From Azotobacter salinestris (GTDB lineage: Bacteria; Pseudomonadota; Gammaproteobacteria; Pseudomonadales; Pseudomonadaceae): a DNA stretch of 64,000 bases. Below are positions 11,488-23,307 of the stretch, one piece after another. The stretch covers positions 2,013,501 through 2,077,500 of the forward strand of contig NZ_CP045302.1 of assembly GCF_009363155.1 (NCBI RefSeq), written 5' to 3'. The position numbers and the translations under genes were made by a program. Below the pieces are notes generated by a model, which was not told where the DNA came from, ran no database searches, and was given only the letters and a program-made list of their open reading frames with translations. Numbering within the stretch: the stretch's first letter is position 1; each line of letters starts with the position of its first letter.

Positions 11488-13054
11488 TGGCGGGCAACTG
11501 GTAGCTCCAGGTTTCGGTGAGGGTTTTCTTGCCGTTGACCAGCGCGACGCGCATCTCCGTCGGCTTCTTCGGGTCCTTGACACTGACCCGCAGCATCAGG
11601 CGCCAGCCCTTGGTGGCCGGGTTGTAGCGCAGGCTGTTCTCCTTCACCTCGGCGTTGCCGTCGACGCCGATCTGTGGAGCGAGCGGCGCATCCGGCGGCA
11701 GACCCTTCAGCGCCGGCCCCTCGAAGTCGACCACGAGCGCCGTGCTGCCGTCCGGCTGGCGGATCAGGTTCTTCTGCTTCACGTCGCCCGCCGCGCGCAG
11801 GGTCTGCTCGACCCAGGCCGAATCCCGGTCGTGCAGCCCCGGCTCGTCGCGGGTCCAGTGCAGGCGGTAGCTCAGGTCCAGCGGCTGGCCCGGCTCCGGC
11901 TGGCTGGCCGGACTCCAGAAGGCGACGATGTTGTCGTTGGTCTCGTCCGGGGTAGGGATCTCGACCAGCTCCACGCTGCCATTGCCCCAGTCGCCCTGCG
12001 GCTCGACCCAGGCGCTCGGGCGCAGGTCGTAGCGGTCGTCCAGATCCTCGTAGCGCGAGAATTCGCGGCCGCGCTGCAGCAGGCCAAAGCCCTTCGGGTT
12101 CTCCACGCTGTAGCTGCTCACCGAGAGGTGCTTCGGATTGTTCAGCGGGCGCCAGATCCATTCGTCGTTGCCGGCATGGATCTGCAGACCGCTGGAGTCG
12201 TGCAGTTCCGGACGGTAGTTGGGCTGCGCCGGAGGCTGGTTGCCGCCGAACAGGAACATGCTGGTCAGCGGCGCCAGGCCCAGCTTGCCGACCTTGTCGC
12301 GCAGGAACAGCCGGGACTGGACGTCGACCACGGCGTCGCGGCCCGGGTGCAGCACGAAGCGGTAGGCACCGGTGGCGCGTGGCGAGTCGAGCAGGGCGAA
12401 GATCGTCAGGTGCTTGTCCTGCGGCTTCGGCTGCTCGATCCAGAACTCGCGAAAGCGCGGGAACTCCTCGCCCGAAGGCTGCGCCGTGTCGATCGCCAGG
12501 CCACGGGCGGACAGGCCGTAGGCCTGGCCCTTGCCGACCACCCGGAAATAGCTGGCGCCGAGGAAGGTGGTGATCTCGTCGCGCTTGCCCGCACCGTTGA
12601 TCGGATAGAGCACGCGGAAGCCGGCGTAGCCGAGATTCTGAGTGGCGTTGCGATCGAACTTCAGGGTGCCGAAGTCGAAGCGTGTGGGGTCATAGGGGAT
12701 TTCCGCGACCCGGTTGCCGGCGATTTCGTTGATCTTCACCGGCGTGTTGAAGTGCATGCCCTGGTGGTAGAAGCTCAGCTTGAAGGGCGTCTTCCTGTCC
12801 GACCAGTAGGCCTTGTCCTCGCGGAAACGGATCTGCTGGTAGTCGGCAAACTTCATCTCGCCGAACTCGGCGGGCAGGTTGCTGGCGGGAGCGACGAACT
12901 TTTCCGCGGCCAGGCCCTTCGCCCTCTCGGCCACGTCGTCGAAGCCGAAGGCCCAGGCCGGGGCGGGCTCCAGCGTCAGGATGAGAGCCCCGGCCAACAG
13001 CAGGCCATGCAAACAGTGGTTGCGTGATGCAGATAGAACAGCGCGAAAAGCCAC
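11480..13054 (-). CDS. opgG: OpgG, periplasmic glucan biosynthesis protein (copy 2)
   Basis: This second OpgG has 524 residues. The frame stays open upstream to 13219, but a GTG at 13054 preceded by AGGAGG at 4-base spacing gives a sensible signal peptide ([19 protein letters not shown], cut before FGFDDVAE), so that start is chosen. It is colinear with copy 1 ([32 protein letters not shown]) with many substitutions spread over the length. It is the first gene of the upstream opgG-opgH pair and overlaps its opgH by 8 bases. Confidence 0.93.
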   Translation of the reverse strand: MAFRAVLSASRNHCLHGLLLAGALILTLEPAPAWAFGFDDVAERAKGLAAEKFVAPASNLPAEFGEMKFADYQQIRFREDKAYWSDRKTPFKLSFYHQGMHFNTPVKINEIAGNRVAEIPYDPTRFDFGTLKFDRNATQNLGYAGFRVLYPINGAGKRDEITTFLGASYFRVVGKGQAYGLSARGLAIDTAQPSGEEFPRFREFWIEQPKPQDKHLTIFALLDSPRATGAYRFVLHPGRDAVVDVQSRLFLRDKVGKLGLAPLTSMFLFGGNQPPAQPNYRPELHDSSGLQIHAGNDEWIWRPLNNPKHLSVSSYSVENPKGFGLLQRGREFSRYEDLDDRYDLRPSAWVEPQGDWGNGSVELVEIPTPDETNDNIVAFWSPASQPEPGQPLDLSYRLHWTRDEPGLHDRDSAWVEQTLRAAGDVKQKNLIRQPDGSTALVVDFEGPALKGLPPDAPLAPQIGVDGNAEVKENSLRYNPATKGWRLMLRVSVKDPKKPTEMRVALVNGKKTLTETWSYQLPANE

Positions 13055-13305
13055 GAATCCTCCTGTTATCCAATACAAGAACGAAGATGCTGCCTGCCAG
13101 GACAGCACCGGACACCAGGGAGTGGGACCAGGGTGCCAAGAGGTGAGTTCCGCTTCGCTGCAACCGCTTGTCTGCCCGGCAGGCGAACGCGAAACCCAGG
13201 CGCCCTGGAGAGGCACCATTCCGATACCGCGTCGGCGGGTCGTCCTCCCATGGAAAACAGCCCCCGCCGAGCCGCAGCCCGAGGGTCACCGCCCGTGAGA
13301 TTCAG
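13055..13305. other. Gap upstream of opgG copy 2
   Basis: No convincing gene lies here. The part nearest opgG (about 13055-13110) must carry its leader and probably its promoter on the minus strand, but no clear -10/-35 pair was recognised. The rest adjoins the TerC-like remnant. Confidence 0.4.
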
Positions 13306-13438
13306 GCCGGCAGCTTGCCGACGATGCCGACCAGGAAGAGCGTCCACCGATGAACACCAGCACCAGCGCGTACTTGCTGTAGCCGAAGCGTTGGATCATC
13401 GCGGCGAGGGCGAAGTACGGGACGCGCAGGCCCTGTCC
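13306..13438 (-). pseudogene. Remnant of a TerC/Alx-family membrane protein C-terminus
   Basis: Translating the minus strand gives LRVPYFALAAMIQRFGYSKY, then ALVLVFIG. After a frame change it gives TLFLVGIVGKLPA and a stop near 13306. Joined, this resembles the end of TerC/Alx integral membrane proteins (pattern LRxLYFALAxxxxRFxYLKYxLxxxLVFIGxKxxxVxxxxKIP). There is no start and no upstream part, and a frameshift lies near 13353, so it is a decayed fragment. The family assignment rests on my recall of the motif. Confidence 0.55.
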
Positions 13439-13565
13439 TCCAACAGCGCCCGGCCTCATGCCTGCGACTATCGACAGAGGCCGGCGTGGCCGCCCGTCGG
13501 GCCTTGCCGCACCCGGCCCGGCAACCGTTAAGCTGGGGCCTCGTCCCCCTCAGCCGGAGATCGCC

Positions 13566-14018
13566 ATGCTTCTGACCATCGACCTGCAACGACTGGAAAA
13601 TGCCCTGGAAGGCGACGAAGCCGTCGATCACTACCTGGACCTGGATACCGGCGAGATCCTCACAGTCGGTCCCGAGGCGCCGATTCCGGGCAGCACCGAG
13701 AAGTACGACGTGCAACCCGAGCGCTACCTGCCCATCGAGCCCCTGCCCGGCGCCAAGAGCCTGGCCATGCGCGAGGACTTCCTCTACACCCAGCCGGACC
13801 CGCACGCGCACCCGCTGCTCAGCCGCGCCTTGAGCGGGCGCCGGCCGCTGCGTACCTTCGACTACGGACTGGAGCACTTCCCGCGGATGCGCGAGGCCTG
13901 GCACCTCTACCGCCAGCGGCGGCTGCGCGAGTACGCCCTGGAGTGGCTGGAGGACAACGGCCTGGAGCCGGCGAGCGACCTCAGGCCTCGAGCAGGAAGG
14001 TCACTGGGCCGTCGTTGA
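13566..14018 (+). CDS. UPF0158 family protein
   Basis: This 150-residue soluble protein matches the UPF0158 family, whose function is unknown. It begins [16 protein letters not shown] and ends with a charged helical part containing [12 protein letters not shown]. The frame is open to 13458, but ATG 13566 has GGAG 6-9 bases upstream and fits the family start. Its last 38 bases overlap the end of dtd on the opposite strand. Confidence 0.8.
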   Translation: MLLTIDLQRLENALEGDEAVDHYLDLDTGEILTVGPEAPIPGSTEKYDVQPERYLPIEPLPGAKSLAMREDFLYTQPDPHAHPLLSRALSGRRPLRTFDYGLEHFPRMREAWHLYRQRRLREYALEWLEDNGLEPASDLRPRAGRSLGRR

Positions 14019-14418
14019 CCAGCTCGACCTGCATGTGGGCGCCGAAGCGCCCGCTGGCGACCTGCGGATGGCGCTCGCGGGCCAGCGCCAGCAGCGCCTC
14101 GAACAGCGCCTGGCCCTGCGCCGGCGGCGCGGCGCTGGAGAAGCTCGGACGCAGCCCGCTTCCGGTATCGGCGGCGAGGGTGAACTGCGAGACCAGCAGC
14201 AGGCCGCCGCCGACCTGGCTCAGGGACAGGTTCATGCGCCCCTCGGCGTCGGCGAACACCCGGTAGTTGAGCAGCCGGTGCAGCATCCGCCCGACGCTGT
14301 CCCGGTCGTCCTGCGGCTCGATGCCGACCAGCGCCAGCAGGCCCTGGCCGATGGCGCCGACCTCCTCGCCCGCGACTGTCACCCGGGCCGTGGCGACCCG
14401 CTGGATCAGCGCCTTCAT
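13981..14418 (-). CDS. dtd: Dtd, D-aminoacyl-tRNA deacylase
   Basis: Dtd hydrolyses D-aminoacyl-tRNA and so protects translation from D-amino acids. The 145-residue protein starts MKALIQRV and holds both active-site motifs, SQFTL (in [12 protein letters not shown]) and NDGPVTF near the C-terminus. Its start touches the pip stop codon (one-base overlap), so dtd is co-transcribed behind pip, as I recall for Pseudomonas. Confidence 0.95.
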   Translation of the reverse strand: MKALIQRVATARVTVAGEEVGAIGQGLLALVGIEPQDDRDSVGRMLHRLLNYRVFADAEGRMNLSLSQVGGGLLLVSQFTLAADTGSGLRPSFSSAAPPAQGQALFEALLALARERHPQVASGRFGAHMQVELVNDGPVTFLLEA

Positions 14419-15383
14419 CAGGCCTCCTCGGGCGGCACGCCGAGCAGGCGCTTGGCGAGCGCGTCGGTGGCGTGCACCAAGGCATCGGCGATGCCCGGCT
14501 CGCCGGCCGCGTGCCCGGCATCGCGGATGATCTGCAGCTGGCTGTTCGGCCAGGCATGGTGCAGCTCCCAGGCATTGTCCAGCGGACAGACCACGTCGTA
14601 GCGGCCATGCACGATCACCCCCGGCAGGTGGGCGATCTTCGGCATGTCGCGCAGCAACTGGTCGGGCTCGAGGAAGGCATCGTTGACGAAGTAGTGACAC
14701 TCGATGCGGGCGATGGACAGGGCATGCTCGTGGAAGCGCTCGACCACGTCCGGGTTCGGCCGCAGGGTGGCGGTGCGCCCCTCCCAGGCCGACCAGGCCT
14801 TGGCCGCGTGCATCTTGGCGATCTCGTCGGTTCCGGTGAGGCGCTTGTAGTAGGCCTGCATCAGGTTGTCGCGCTCCTCCACCGGGATCGGCGCCAGATA
14901 GTCCTGCCAGTAGTCCGGGAACAGCCGGCTGGCGCCCTCCTGGTAGAACCAGTGGAAGTCCTGCGGGCGGCACAGGAAGATGCCGCGCAGGATCAGCGCC
15001 TTCACCCGCTCCGGATGGGTCTGGGCATAGGCCAGCGCCAGGGTCGAGCCCCAGGAGCCGCCGAACAGCACCCACTGTTCGATGCCCAGGTGCTCGCGGA
15101 TGCGCTCCATGTCCGCCACCAGATCCCAGGTGGTGTTGTTCTCCAGGCTCGCATGAGGCGTCGAGCGCCCGCAGCCGCGCTGGTCGAAGGTGACGATGCG
15201 GTACAGGTTGGGATCGAAGAAGCGCCGGCTCATGCTGTCGCAGCCCGCCCCCGGCCCGCCGTGGACGAACACCACCGGCAGGCCGTCTGGCGATCCGCTC
15301 TCGTCCACGTACAGTTCATGGGGATGGTCCACGGCCAGTTGGTGACGGGCGTAGGGTTTGATCTCTGGATACAAGGTTTGCAT
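14418..15383 (-). CDS. pip: Pip, proline iminopeptidase
   Basis: Pip is a cytoplasmic alpha/beta-hydrolase that removes N-terminal proline from peptides. It has the oxyanion-hole motif HGGPGAG, the nucleophile elbow GGSWGS, and late Asp (GRYDVVCP) and His (DAGHAAG) segments. The start at ATG 15383 ([11 protein letters not shown]) is preferred over the in-frame TTG at 15395, because GGAG sits at correct spacing before the ATG. The product is 321 residues, and dtd follows directly. Confidence 0.94.
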   Translation of the reverse strand: MQTLYPEIKPYARHQLAVDHPHELYVDESGSPDGLPVVFVHGGPGAGCDSMSRRFFDPNLYRIVTFDQRGCGRSTPHASLENNTTWDLVADMERIREHLGIEQWVLFGGSWGSTLALAYAQTHPERVKALILRGIFLCRPQDFHWFYQEGASRLFPDYWQDYLAPIPVEERDNLMQAYYKRLTGTDEIAKMHAAKAWSAWEGRTATLRPNPDVVERFHEHALSIARIECHYFVNDAFLEPDQLLRDMPKIAHLPGVIVHGRYDVVCPLDNAWELHHAWPNSQLQIIRDAGHAAGEPGIADALVHATDALAKRLLGVPPEEA

Positions 15384-15648
15384 GCTCTGCTCCAAGGCTG
15401 AACAGGACCATCCGTCCCGGGTTAGCCGGCATCATAGCCTCGAAAAGAGCCGGGGGCATGCGTCCGATCAGGCGAATTTTCCGCCTGCCGCTGCGCTTTT
15501 TTGCAGGTTGCCGCACCCCTCCCGGACGCAGCGCCAATGCCGCCGCCCACGCGGAAGGAGCGGCCCGTCGCCCCGCCGGCCGCGCGGGGGAAGCCCGCGG
15601 TGAGTACCGCCACCTGGCTGTCCAGGCTGACCTGGACGGAGCGATTCG

Positions 15649-16257
15649 ATGAGCATGCCCCCGCGCCAGCTGTACCCGATGTTCGGCCTGCTCGCTCCGG
15701 TCTGGCTGTGGGCGGCCATCGATCCTCTGAGCCGCGCGGACTGGCTGCTAGAGAACCTGCTGGTGTTCTTCTTCGGCGGCCTGCTGTTGGCGACCCACCG
15801 GCGCTTCGCCTTTTCTCCGGGCGCCTACTGGCTGTTCGCCCTGTTCCTCGCCCTGCACCTCTACGGCGCCCACTACACCTACATGGAAACGCCCCTCGGC
15901 AACTGGCTGCGCGACACCTTCAGGCTGGGCCGCAACCATTACGACCGGCTGGTGCACCTCGCCTTCGGCCTGCTGCTGGCCTGCCCGCTGCGCGAGCTGC
16001 TGGAGCGCCGCGCCGGCCTGCGCGGGTTCTGGCTGGATGGCCTGACCCTGTGCCTGGTGATGGCCATGAGCAGCCTCTACGAACAGCTGGAAATGCTCGC
16101 GACGCTGATCGTCAGCCCGGAACTGGGCACGGCCTTCCTCGGCACCCAGGGAGACGAGTGGGACGCCCAGAAGGATTCGGCGCTGGCCACGCTGGGGGCG
16201 GTCGGCGCCCTGAGGCTGCGTCGGCTGTTCGGGCGAAGCCGGGGCACGATAGCCTGA
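15649..16257 (+). CDS. YjdF/DUF2238-family membrane protein
   Basis: This is a 202-residue integral membrane protein with about five hydrophobic segments. The stretch AHYTYMETPLG, the NHYDRLVHLAFG segment and GTQGDEWDAQKDSALATLGA near the end are typical of the DUF2238/YjdF family. The function is not established. It lies between the divergent pip gene and a PanE-family reductase. Confidence 0.8.
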   Translation: MSMPPRQLYPMFGLLAPVWLWAAIDPLSRADWLLENLLVFFFGGLLLATHRRFAFSPGAYWLFALFLALHLYGAHYTYMETPLGNWLRDTFRLGRNHYDRLVHLAFGLLLACPLRELLERRAGLRGFWLDGLTLCLVMAMSSLYEQLEMLATLIVSPELGTAFLGTQGDEWDAQKDSALATLGAVGALRLRRLFGRSRGTIA

Positions 16258-16352
16258 AGCCGGGCTTCTCCCCCGGCGCCGCTGGCGGCTACGCTTGAGG
16301 CAAGGCGGACTCATGGCGTCGCTCCGGGCAGCGCCGTCGCCACAGGAGGAAC

Positions 16353-17342
16353 ATGGAAGCCTCTTTCCCACGCATCGGCATCGCCGGCGCCGGCGCCATC
16401 GGCTGCACCCTGGCCGCGCGCCTGGCCTGCAGCGGCCGGGCCGTCAGCCTGCTGGCCCGCGGCGCGACCCTGGAGGCGCTGCGCCGCGACGGCGTGCGCC
16501 TGACCGACTGGCAGGGCCATCACCGCGCGGCAGTGACGGCCAGCAACCGGGGGGCGGAGCTCGGCGAGCAGGATCTCCTGTTTCTCTGCACCAAGGCCCA
16601 CGACCTGCCGGCACTGCTGCCGGCCATCGAGCCCATGCTCGGCGCCGACACCCTGGTGGTGCCGGTGGTCAACGGCGTGCCCTGGTGGTACTTCCTGGGC
16701 GAAGGCGGACGCTTCGCCGGGCAGCACGTCGAGACGGTCGATCCCGGCGGACGGCTCGCCGCGCGCCTGGCCCCGCCGCGCCTGATCGGCTGCGTGGCCT
16801 TCATCACCGCCGAATCGCCGGCCCCCGGCGTGGCGCTGACCACCAACCCCTTGCGGATGGTCTTCGGCGAGCCGGACAACCGTCCGAGCCAGCGCCTGGA
16901 ACGCCTGTGCGCGCTGGTCGAGGCGGCCGGCATCGAGGCCCGCGCGAGCGAGCGCATCCGCGACGCGCTGTGGACCAAGATCATCGCCAACCTCAGCTCC
17001 AACCCGCTGTCGGTGATCAGCGGCGCCACCCTGGAGGAGGTCTATACCAGCCCCGAGCTGCACGCGCTGGTCTGCGACCTGCTGCACGAGGGGCTGCTGG
17101 TCGCCGCCGCCTACGGCGCACGGCTGGAGCTCGACCCGCCGGGCTTTCTCGAGCGCGGCGCGGCCATGGGCGCGGTGCGCACCTCGATGCTGCAGGACCA
17201 TGTGCGGGGACGCCCGCTGGAGCTGGCGGCGATCGGCGACGCAGTGCTCGAACTGGCCGCCAGGCTGGACATTCCGCTGCCACGCAGCCGCGAGATCATT
17301 GCCCTGGCGCGCTTCTGCAGCGGCCGGGGACGCCCCTGCTAG
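16353..17342 (+). CDS. 2-dehydropantoate 2-reductase family protein
   Basis: This 329-residue NADPH-dependent reductase of the ApbA/PanE family would reduce ketopantoate to pantoate for coenzyme A synthesis, or act on a related keto acid. The N-terminal Rossmann motif is GIAGAGAIGCTLAARL. The catalytic lysine is probably in LWTKIIANLSSNPLSV, a segment diagnostic of the family. AGGAGG lies 7-12 bases before the ATG. Pseudomonads often carry several paralogues, so I do not assign the symbol panE. Confidence 0.87.
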   Translation: MEASFPRIGIAGAGAIGCTLAARLACSGRAVSLLARGATLEALRRDGVRLTDWQGHHRAAVTASNRGAELGEQDLLFLCTKAHDLPALLPAIEPMLGADTLVVPVVNGVPWWYFLGEGGRFAGQHVETVDPGGRLAARLAPPRLIGCVAFITAESPAPGVALTTNPLRMVFGEPDNRPSQRLERLCALVEAAGIEARASERIRDALWTKIIANLSSNPLSVISGATLEEVYTSPELHALVCDLLHEGLLVAAAYGARLELDPPGFLERGAAMGAVRTSMLQDHVRGRPLELAAIGDAVLELAARLDIPLPRSREIIALARFCSGRGRPC

Positions 17343-17376
17343 ATTCGAACCCTCATTACAAGCCCGAGAGCACTTC

Positions 17377-17826
17377 ATGGCCAGACTGCACCTGGAAATC
17401 CCCGAGCATGCCTTCCTCTACCGCACCGAGATGAGCGTGCGCACCAGCGACGTCAACGGCGCCCGCCATCTGGGCAACGACGCGCTGGTCTCGATGCTCT
17501 CCGAAGCGCGCTCGCGCTTTCTGTTCGCCCACGGCATCGACGACAGTGGCGCCGAAACCGAGGGCCCCGGCATCATCGTCACCGACCTCGCCACCCTCTA
17601 CAAGGCCGAGGCCCACGCCCGCGACCGGCTGCTGTTCGAGGTGGGGCTGGCGGACTTCAACCGCTACGGCGGCGACATCGTGTTCCGCGTCAGCCGCCCG
17701 GCCGACGACGCCCTGCTGGCACTGGCCAAGTACGGCTTCGTGTTCTTCGACTATGGCGCCGGCACGGTGGTGCCGATCCCCGAGGCCTTCGCCGCGCGTT
17801 TTCCGGAGGTCAACCGGCTGTCGTAG
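17377..17826 (+). CDS. Hotdog-fold thioesterase
   Basis: This is a 149-residue acyl-CoA thioesterase-like protein of the hotdog fold. Features are MSVRTSDVNGARHLGNDALVSML (the usual substrate-side DxNxxxHxxN pattern) and a later LAKYGFVFFDY strand. The frame is open further upstream inside the reductase gene, but ATG 17377 gives the family length. It starts 34 bases after the reductase stop and overlaps the convergent cupin gene by 17 bases. The substrate is unknown. Confidence 0.85.
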   Translation: MARLHLEIPEHAFLYRTEMSVRTSDVNGARHLGNDALVSMLSEARSRFLFAHGIDDSGAETEGPGIIVTDLATLYKAEAHARDRLLFEVGLADFNRYGGDIVFRVSRPADDALLALAKYGFVFFDYGAGTVVPIPEAFAARFPEVNRLS

Positions 17827-18154
17827 CGCCCTTCGCATGCACCGCCAGCCAGACCGTCGGGCCGGCCGGATCGGTGGCCTCGACGCGGTGGCGCTCGCCG
17901 GCCGGAATCAGCAGGTGATCGCCCACCGCCAGAGCGATCGGCCGGGGCCGGCTTTCCAGGCGCAGCACCGCGCTGCCGGCCAGGAGCAGCACCCACTCGT
18001 CCCAGTCCTGGTCGTACCAGAAGCCCGGCGGGCTGGCCTGGCCCCGGGAGACGATGCGCTCGACCCGGCAACCGGGCAGGCTGAGCAGGTCGTCGAAGCG
18101 CTCGCCCGCCGAGGCGTCGGGCAGCGGCCGGAAGAGGTTGGGAAGGGACGGCAT
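17810..18154 (-). CDS. Cupin-domain protein
   Basis: This 114-residue single-domain cupin has FWYDQDWDEWVLLLAGSAVL followed by GDHLLIPAGERHRVEAT, the second cupin motif with its His. The ATG at 18154 has AGGAG at good spacing. The longer open frame upstream overlaps the lipocalin gene and is rejected. The ligand and reaction are unknown. It is 17 bases downstream of the lipocalin on the same strand. Confidence 0.82.
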   Translation of the reverse strand: MPSLPNLFRPLPDASAGERFDDLLSLPGCRVERIVSRGQASPPGFWYDQDWDEWVLLLAGSAVLRLESRPRPIALAVGDHLLIPAGERHRVEATDPAGPTVWLAVHAKGATTAG

Positions 18155-18171
18155 GGAGACTCCTGGCAGTG

Positions 18172-18750
18172 TCAGGGAGCGGCGGCCGGCGCCGCCGGGT
18201 CTTCGGGCCGCCAGATCAGCAGCTCGAGATGGTAGCCCCGCTCGCGGGCCAGCTTGAGCAGGCGCTCGCGGTCCTGCGGGGCGATGGTGGTGTCGCGGGA
18301 GAGTATCCAGAGGAATTCGCGGTCGGGGCTGCCGACCAGGGCCAGGCGGTAGTCCGGGTCGACGTGCAGCACCCAGTAGTCGCCCTCGGCCAGGACCGGA
18401 AAACCGTAGCCGAAGACGTTGTGGAAGCGCACCCAGAGCCGGTCGGTGCGGCCCCGCTGCAGCGGCCGGGCCGTGCCGCTGGCCTCCAGCCATTCGCCGG
18501 CGGCCGTTCGGCAGCGGTTGAGCACGGCCAGAACGTCGGGGGACAGCAGTCGATAATGGGCTTCTGCCTGACGGCAGCGGCTCTGGAACGGCACCGGCAG
18601 ACGCGCCAGCTCGTACCAGGTGCCCTGGTAGCGTTCGAGGTCCACCGCGCCGGCGGTAGCCGGCGGCTCCCGCCCCCAGTAGGCGCAGCCGCCGAGCAGC
18701 AGGCCGAGTCCGGCCAGGCCGAGCGCACGCCACGGCCCGGCCCGCCTCAC
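18172..18750 (-). CDS. Lipocalin-family outer-membrane lipoprotein (Blc-like)
   Basis: This 192-residue bacterial lipocalin has a lipoprotein signal (LGLLLGGC lipobox, Cys acylated), the family signature YQGTWYELARLP, and later FGYGFPVLAEGDYWVLHVD and FLWILSRD. Lipocalins of this class bind lipids or lysophospholipids at the outer membrane. The start is GTG at 18750, overlapping the stop of the upstream lipoprotein gene by 3 bases of a GTGA, so the two are translationally coupled. Confidence 0.85.
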   Translation of the reverse strand: MRRAGPWRALGLAGLGLLLGGCAYWGREPPATAGAVDLERYQGTWYELARLPVPFQSRCRQAEAHYRLLSPDVLAVLNRCRTAAGEWLEASGTARPLQRGRTDRLWVRFHNVFGYGFPVLAEGDYWVLHVDPDYRLALVGSPDREFLWILSRDTTIAPQDRERLLKLARERGYHLELLIWRPEDPAAPAAAP

Positions 18751-19001
18751 CGCAGGCCCTGCCCCGAGAACAGCAGCACCTTGTCGCCGCCGAACTGGAT
18801 GCTGATGAATTTCTGCTGATCGCCCCAGGTGCAGCTGGAGAAACCGAGCGCCCCGGAGCACTCGGCGGGTTTGCCGAGCAGCTGCTCGACCTCGGGACGG
18901 GTCATGCCGGGCTTGAGCCGGGAATAGTTCTCCTGGTTGAGCCTGTCGTTGCAGGCAGCCAGCAGGAGACAGAGGGACAGCAGGGCGAAGCGAGGCGACA
19001 T
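18747..19001 (-). CDS. Small lipoprotein with SmpA/OmlA-like domain
   Basis: This 84-residue lipoprotein has the signal MSPRFALLSLCLLLAAC with lipobox LLAAC, then NYSRLKPGMTRPEVEQLLGKP, the helix-turn pattern of the SmpA/BamE-like family. An in-frame TTG at 19019 is possible, but ATG 19001 makes the proper signal peptide and has AGGA upstream. It is coupled to the lipocalin. The family suggests an envelope role; the function is unknown. Confidence 0.78.
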   Translation of the reverse strand: MSPRFALLSLCLLLAACNDRLNQENYSRLKPGMTRPEVEQLLGKPAECSGALGFSSCTWGDQQKFISIQFGGDKVLLFSGQGLR

Positions 19002-19152
19002 CGATGGACATCCTGGCAAGGGAGAAGCGACAAGCCTGACATGATAACGCCCCAGGTGGCATCGGAGTCTCGTGGAAGCCGGAGCCGGCGGGAAATGCCG
19101 ATCCGGCCACAGTCGCGGCGCTGCCGCCCGGTGGAGGCGGCAGCGGCAGGGA

Positions 19153-20163
19153 TCACTCCTGATGATAGCCGGTGATGCGCTCGACCTCTTCCTTCGAGCC
19201 GAGGAACACCGCGACCCGCTGGTGCAGGGACTCGGGCTGGATGTCGAGGATGCGCTGGGTGCCGTTGGTGGCGGCGCCGCCGGCCTGCTCGATGATGAAG
19301 GACATCGGGTTGGCCTCGTACATCAGGCGCAGCTTGCCGGGCTTCTCCGGCTCGCGGGCGTCGCGCGGGTACATGAAGATGCCGCCGCGGGTGAGGATGC
19401 GGTGCACATCGGCCACCATGGAGGCGATCCAGCGCATGTTGTAGTTCTTGTCCAGCGGGCCGGTCTTGCCGGCCAGCAGTTCGTCCACATAGCGCTTGAC
19501 CGGCGGCTCCCAGTGGCGCTGGTTGGACATGTTGATGGCGAACTCGGCGGTGGTTTCCGGCACGCGCAGGTTGTCGTGGGTGAGCACGAAGCTGCCCAGC
19601 TCGCGGTCGAGGGTGAAGCCCTTGACGCCGTTGCCGAGGGTCAGCATGAGCATGGTCTGCGGGCCGTAGATGGCGTAGCCGGCGGCCACCTGCCTGGTGC
19701 CCGGCTGGAGGAAGGCCTGCTCGTTGAGGCTGTCGTTCTGGCTCAGGTACTGGTCCGGGCAGCGCAGCACCGAGAAGATGGTGCCCACCGAGACGTTGAC
19801 GTCGATGTTGCTGGAGCCGTCCAGCGGGTCGAACACCAGCAGGTAGGCGCCCTTCGGGTACTTGCCGGGGATCTGGTAGGCGGCGTCCATCTCCTCGGAG
19901 GCCATGCCGGCCAGGTGGCCGCCCCACTCGTTGGCCTCCAGCAGGATCTCGTTGGACATCACGTCGAGCTTCTTCTGCACCTCGCCCTGCACGTTCTCGG
20001 TGCCCATGCTGCCGAGCACCCCGCCCAGCGCGCCCTTGGACACCGCATGACTGATTTCCTTGCAGGCACGCGCCACCACCTCGATGAGGAAGCGCAGGTC
20101 GGCCGGGGTGTTGTGACTGCGAGTCTGCTCGATCAGGTAGCGGCTCAGGGTTACGCGGGACAT
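19153..20163 (-). CDS. fbp: Fbp, class I fructose-1,6-bisphosphatase
   Basis: Fbp hydrolyses fructose-1,6-bisphosphate to fructose-6-phosphate in gluconeogenesis, an essential step for organisms living on organic acids or glycerol. The 336-residue protein has the metal-binding [13 protein letters not shown] motif, the phosphate-binding [11 protein letters not shown] segment, and [19 protein letters not shown] with the active-site region. It stands alone, between two lipoprotein genes and glgP, all on the minus strand. Confidence 0.97.
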   Translation of the reverse strand: MSRVTLSRYLIEQTRSHNTPADLRFLIEVVARACKEISHAVSKGALGGVLGSMGTENVQGEVQKKLDVMSNEILLEANEWGGHLAGMASEEMDAAYQIPGKYPKGAYLLVFDPLDGSSNIDVNVSVGTIFSVLRCPDQYLSQNDSLNEQAFLQPGTRQVAAGYAIYGPQTMLMLTLGNGVKGFTLDRELGSFVLTHDNLRVPETTAEFAINMSNQRHWEPPVKRYVDELLAGKTGPLDKNYNMRWIASMVADVHRILTRGGIFMYPRDAREPEKPGKLRLMYEANPMSFIIEQAGGAATNGTQRILDIQPESLHQRVAVFLGSKEEVERITGYHQE

Positions 20164-20286
20164 TGTAGATGGCTCCGGAGGTGGAAGATGCGCGCATCTT
20201 AGCGCGACTGGGTGGGCGATGCCTCACTCAGACCGGGCCGGCCGGCGCAGGTTCAGCCACTCGCCCACCGGCTTGCGAAGGCCGAC

Positions 20287-22734
<2,448 letters not shown>

Positions 22735-22908
22735 AACGGCAACCTCGCTGGGTGGCGGTGACAGGACAAGGGTTCGATCCTCGACGGCGCAACGACATGC
22801 ATCCATCCGATCAAGCATGCACAAAGCAGGCGAGGTCGCCAGGCGGATGCACCGGCGGGCGGATTTGCCGCTATCATCGCGCCCCCTCGCCAGCCGTTCC
22901 CCCGACCG

Positions 22909-23304
22909 ATGAAAAAGCCGCCGATCCTCGCCTCCGCCGACCCCGACCGCCTGGAAACCTGGGTCAAGTACCGCCAGAGCCTGTGCCTCGACTGCCACGC
23001 CACCTGCTGCACCCTGCCGGTGGAGGTGCGCCTCCCCGACCTGATCCGCCTGGGCCTGGCCGATCCCTTCGAACAGGACGAGCCGGCCAAGCAGGTCGCC
23101 CGCCGGCTGATGAAGGCCGGCGTGGTCGAGCACTTCAACCACAAGCGGGAACTCTTCACCCTCGCCCGCCGCAGCAACGGCGACTGCCTCTATCTGGATG
23201 CGCGCACGCGCCTGTGCACCTGCTACGAGCAGCGCCCGGACACCTGCCGCAACCATCCGGGCATCGGGCCGAAGCCGGGCTACTGCGCCTGGCGGCCGAA
23301 ATGA
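22909..23304 (+). CDS. YkgJ-family cysteine cluster protein
   Basis: This 131-residue protein has the zinc- or iron-chelating cysteine pattern of the YkgJ (CxxxCxxCC) family: CLDCHATCC near residue 26 and a later CTCYEQRPDTCRNHP. The function is unknown; related proteins are called Fe-S-oxidoreductase-like. It is convergent with the antiporter operon, whose last stop lies 3 bases beyond. Confidence 0.82.
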   Translation: MKKPPILASADPDRLETWVKYRQSLCLDCHATCCTLPVEVRLPDLIRLGLADPFEQDEPAKQVARRLMKAGVVEHFNHKRELFTLARRSNGDCLYLDARTRLCTCYEQRPDTCRNHPGIGPKPGYCAWRPK

Positions 23305-23307
23305 TCC

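Noticed and set aside
20164..20286. Possible 18-codon extension of glgP past its stop (GLRKPVGEWLNLRRPARSE)
   Set aside because: In frame but short and without family similarity; the stop after REIWRLPE gives normal length.
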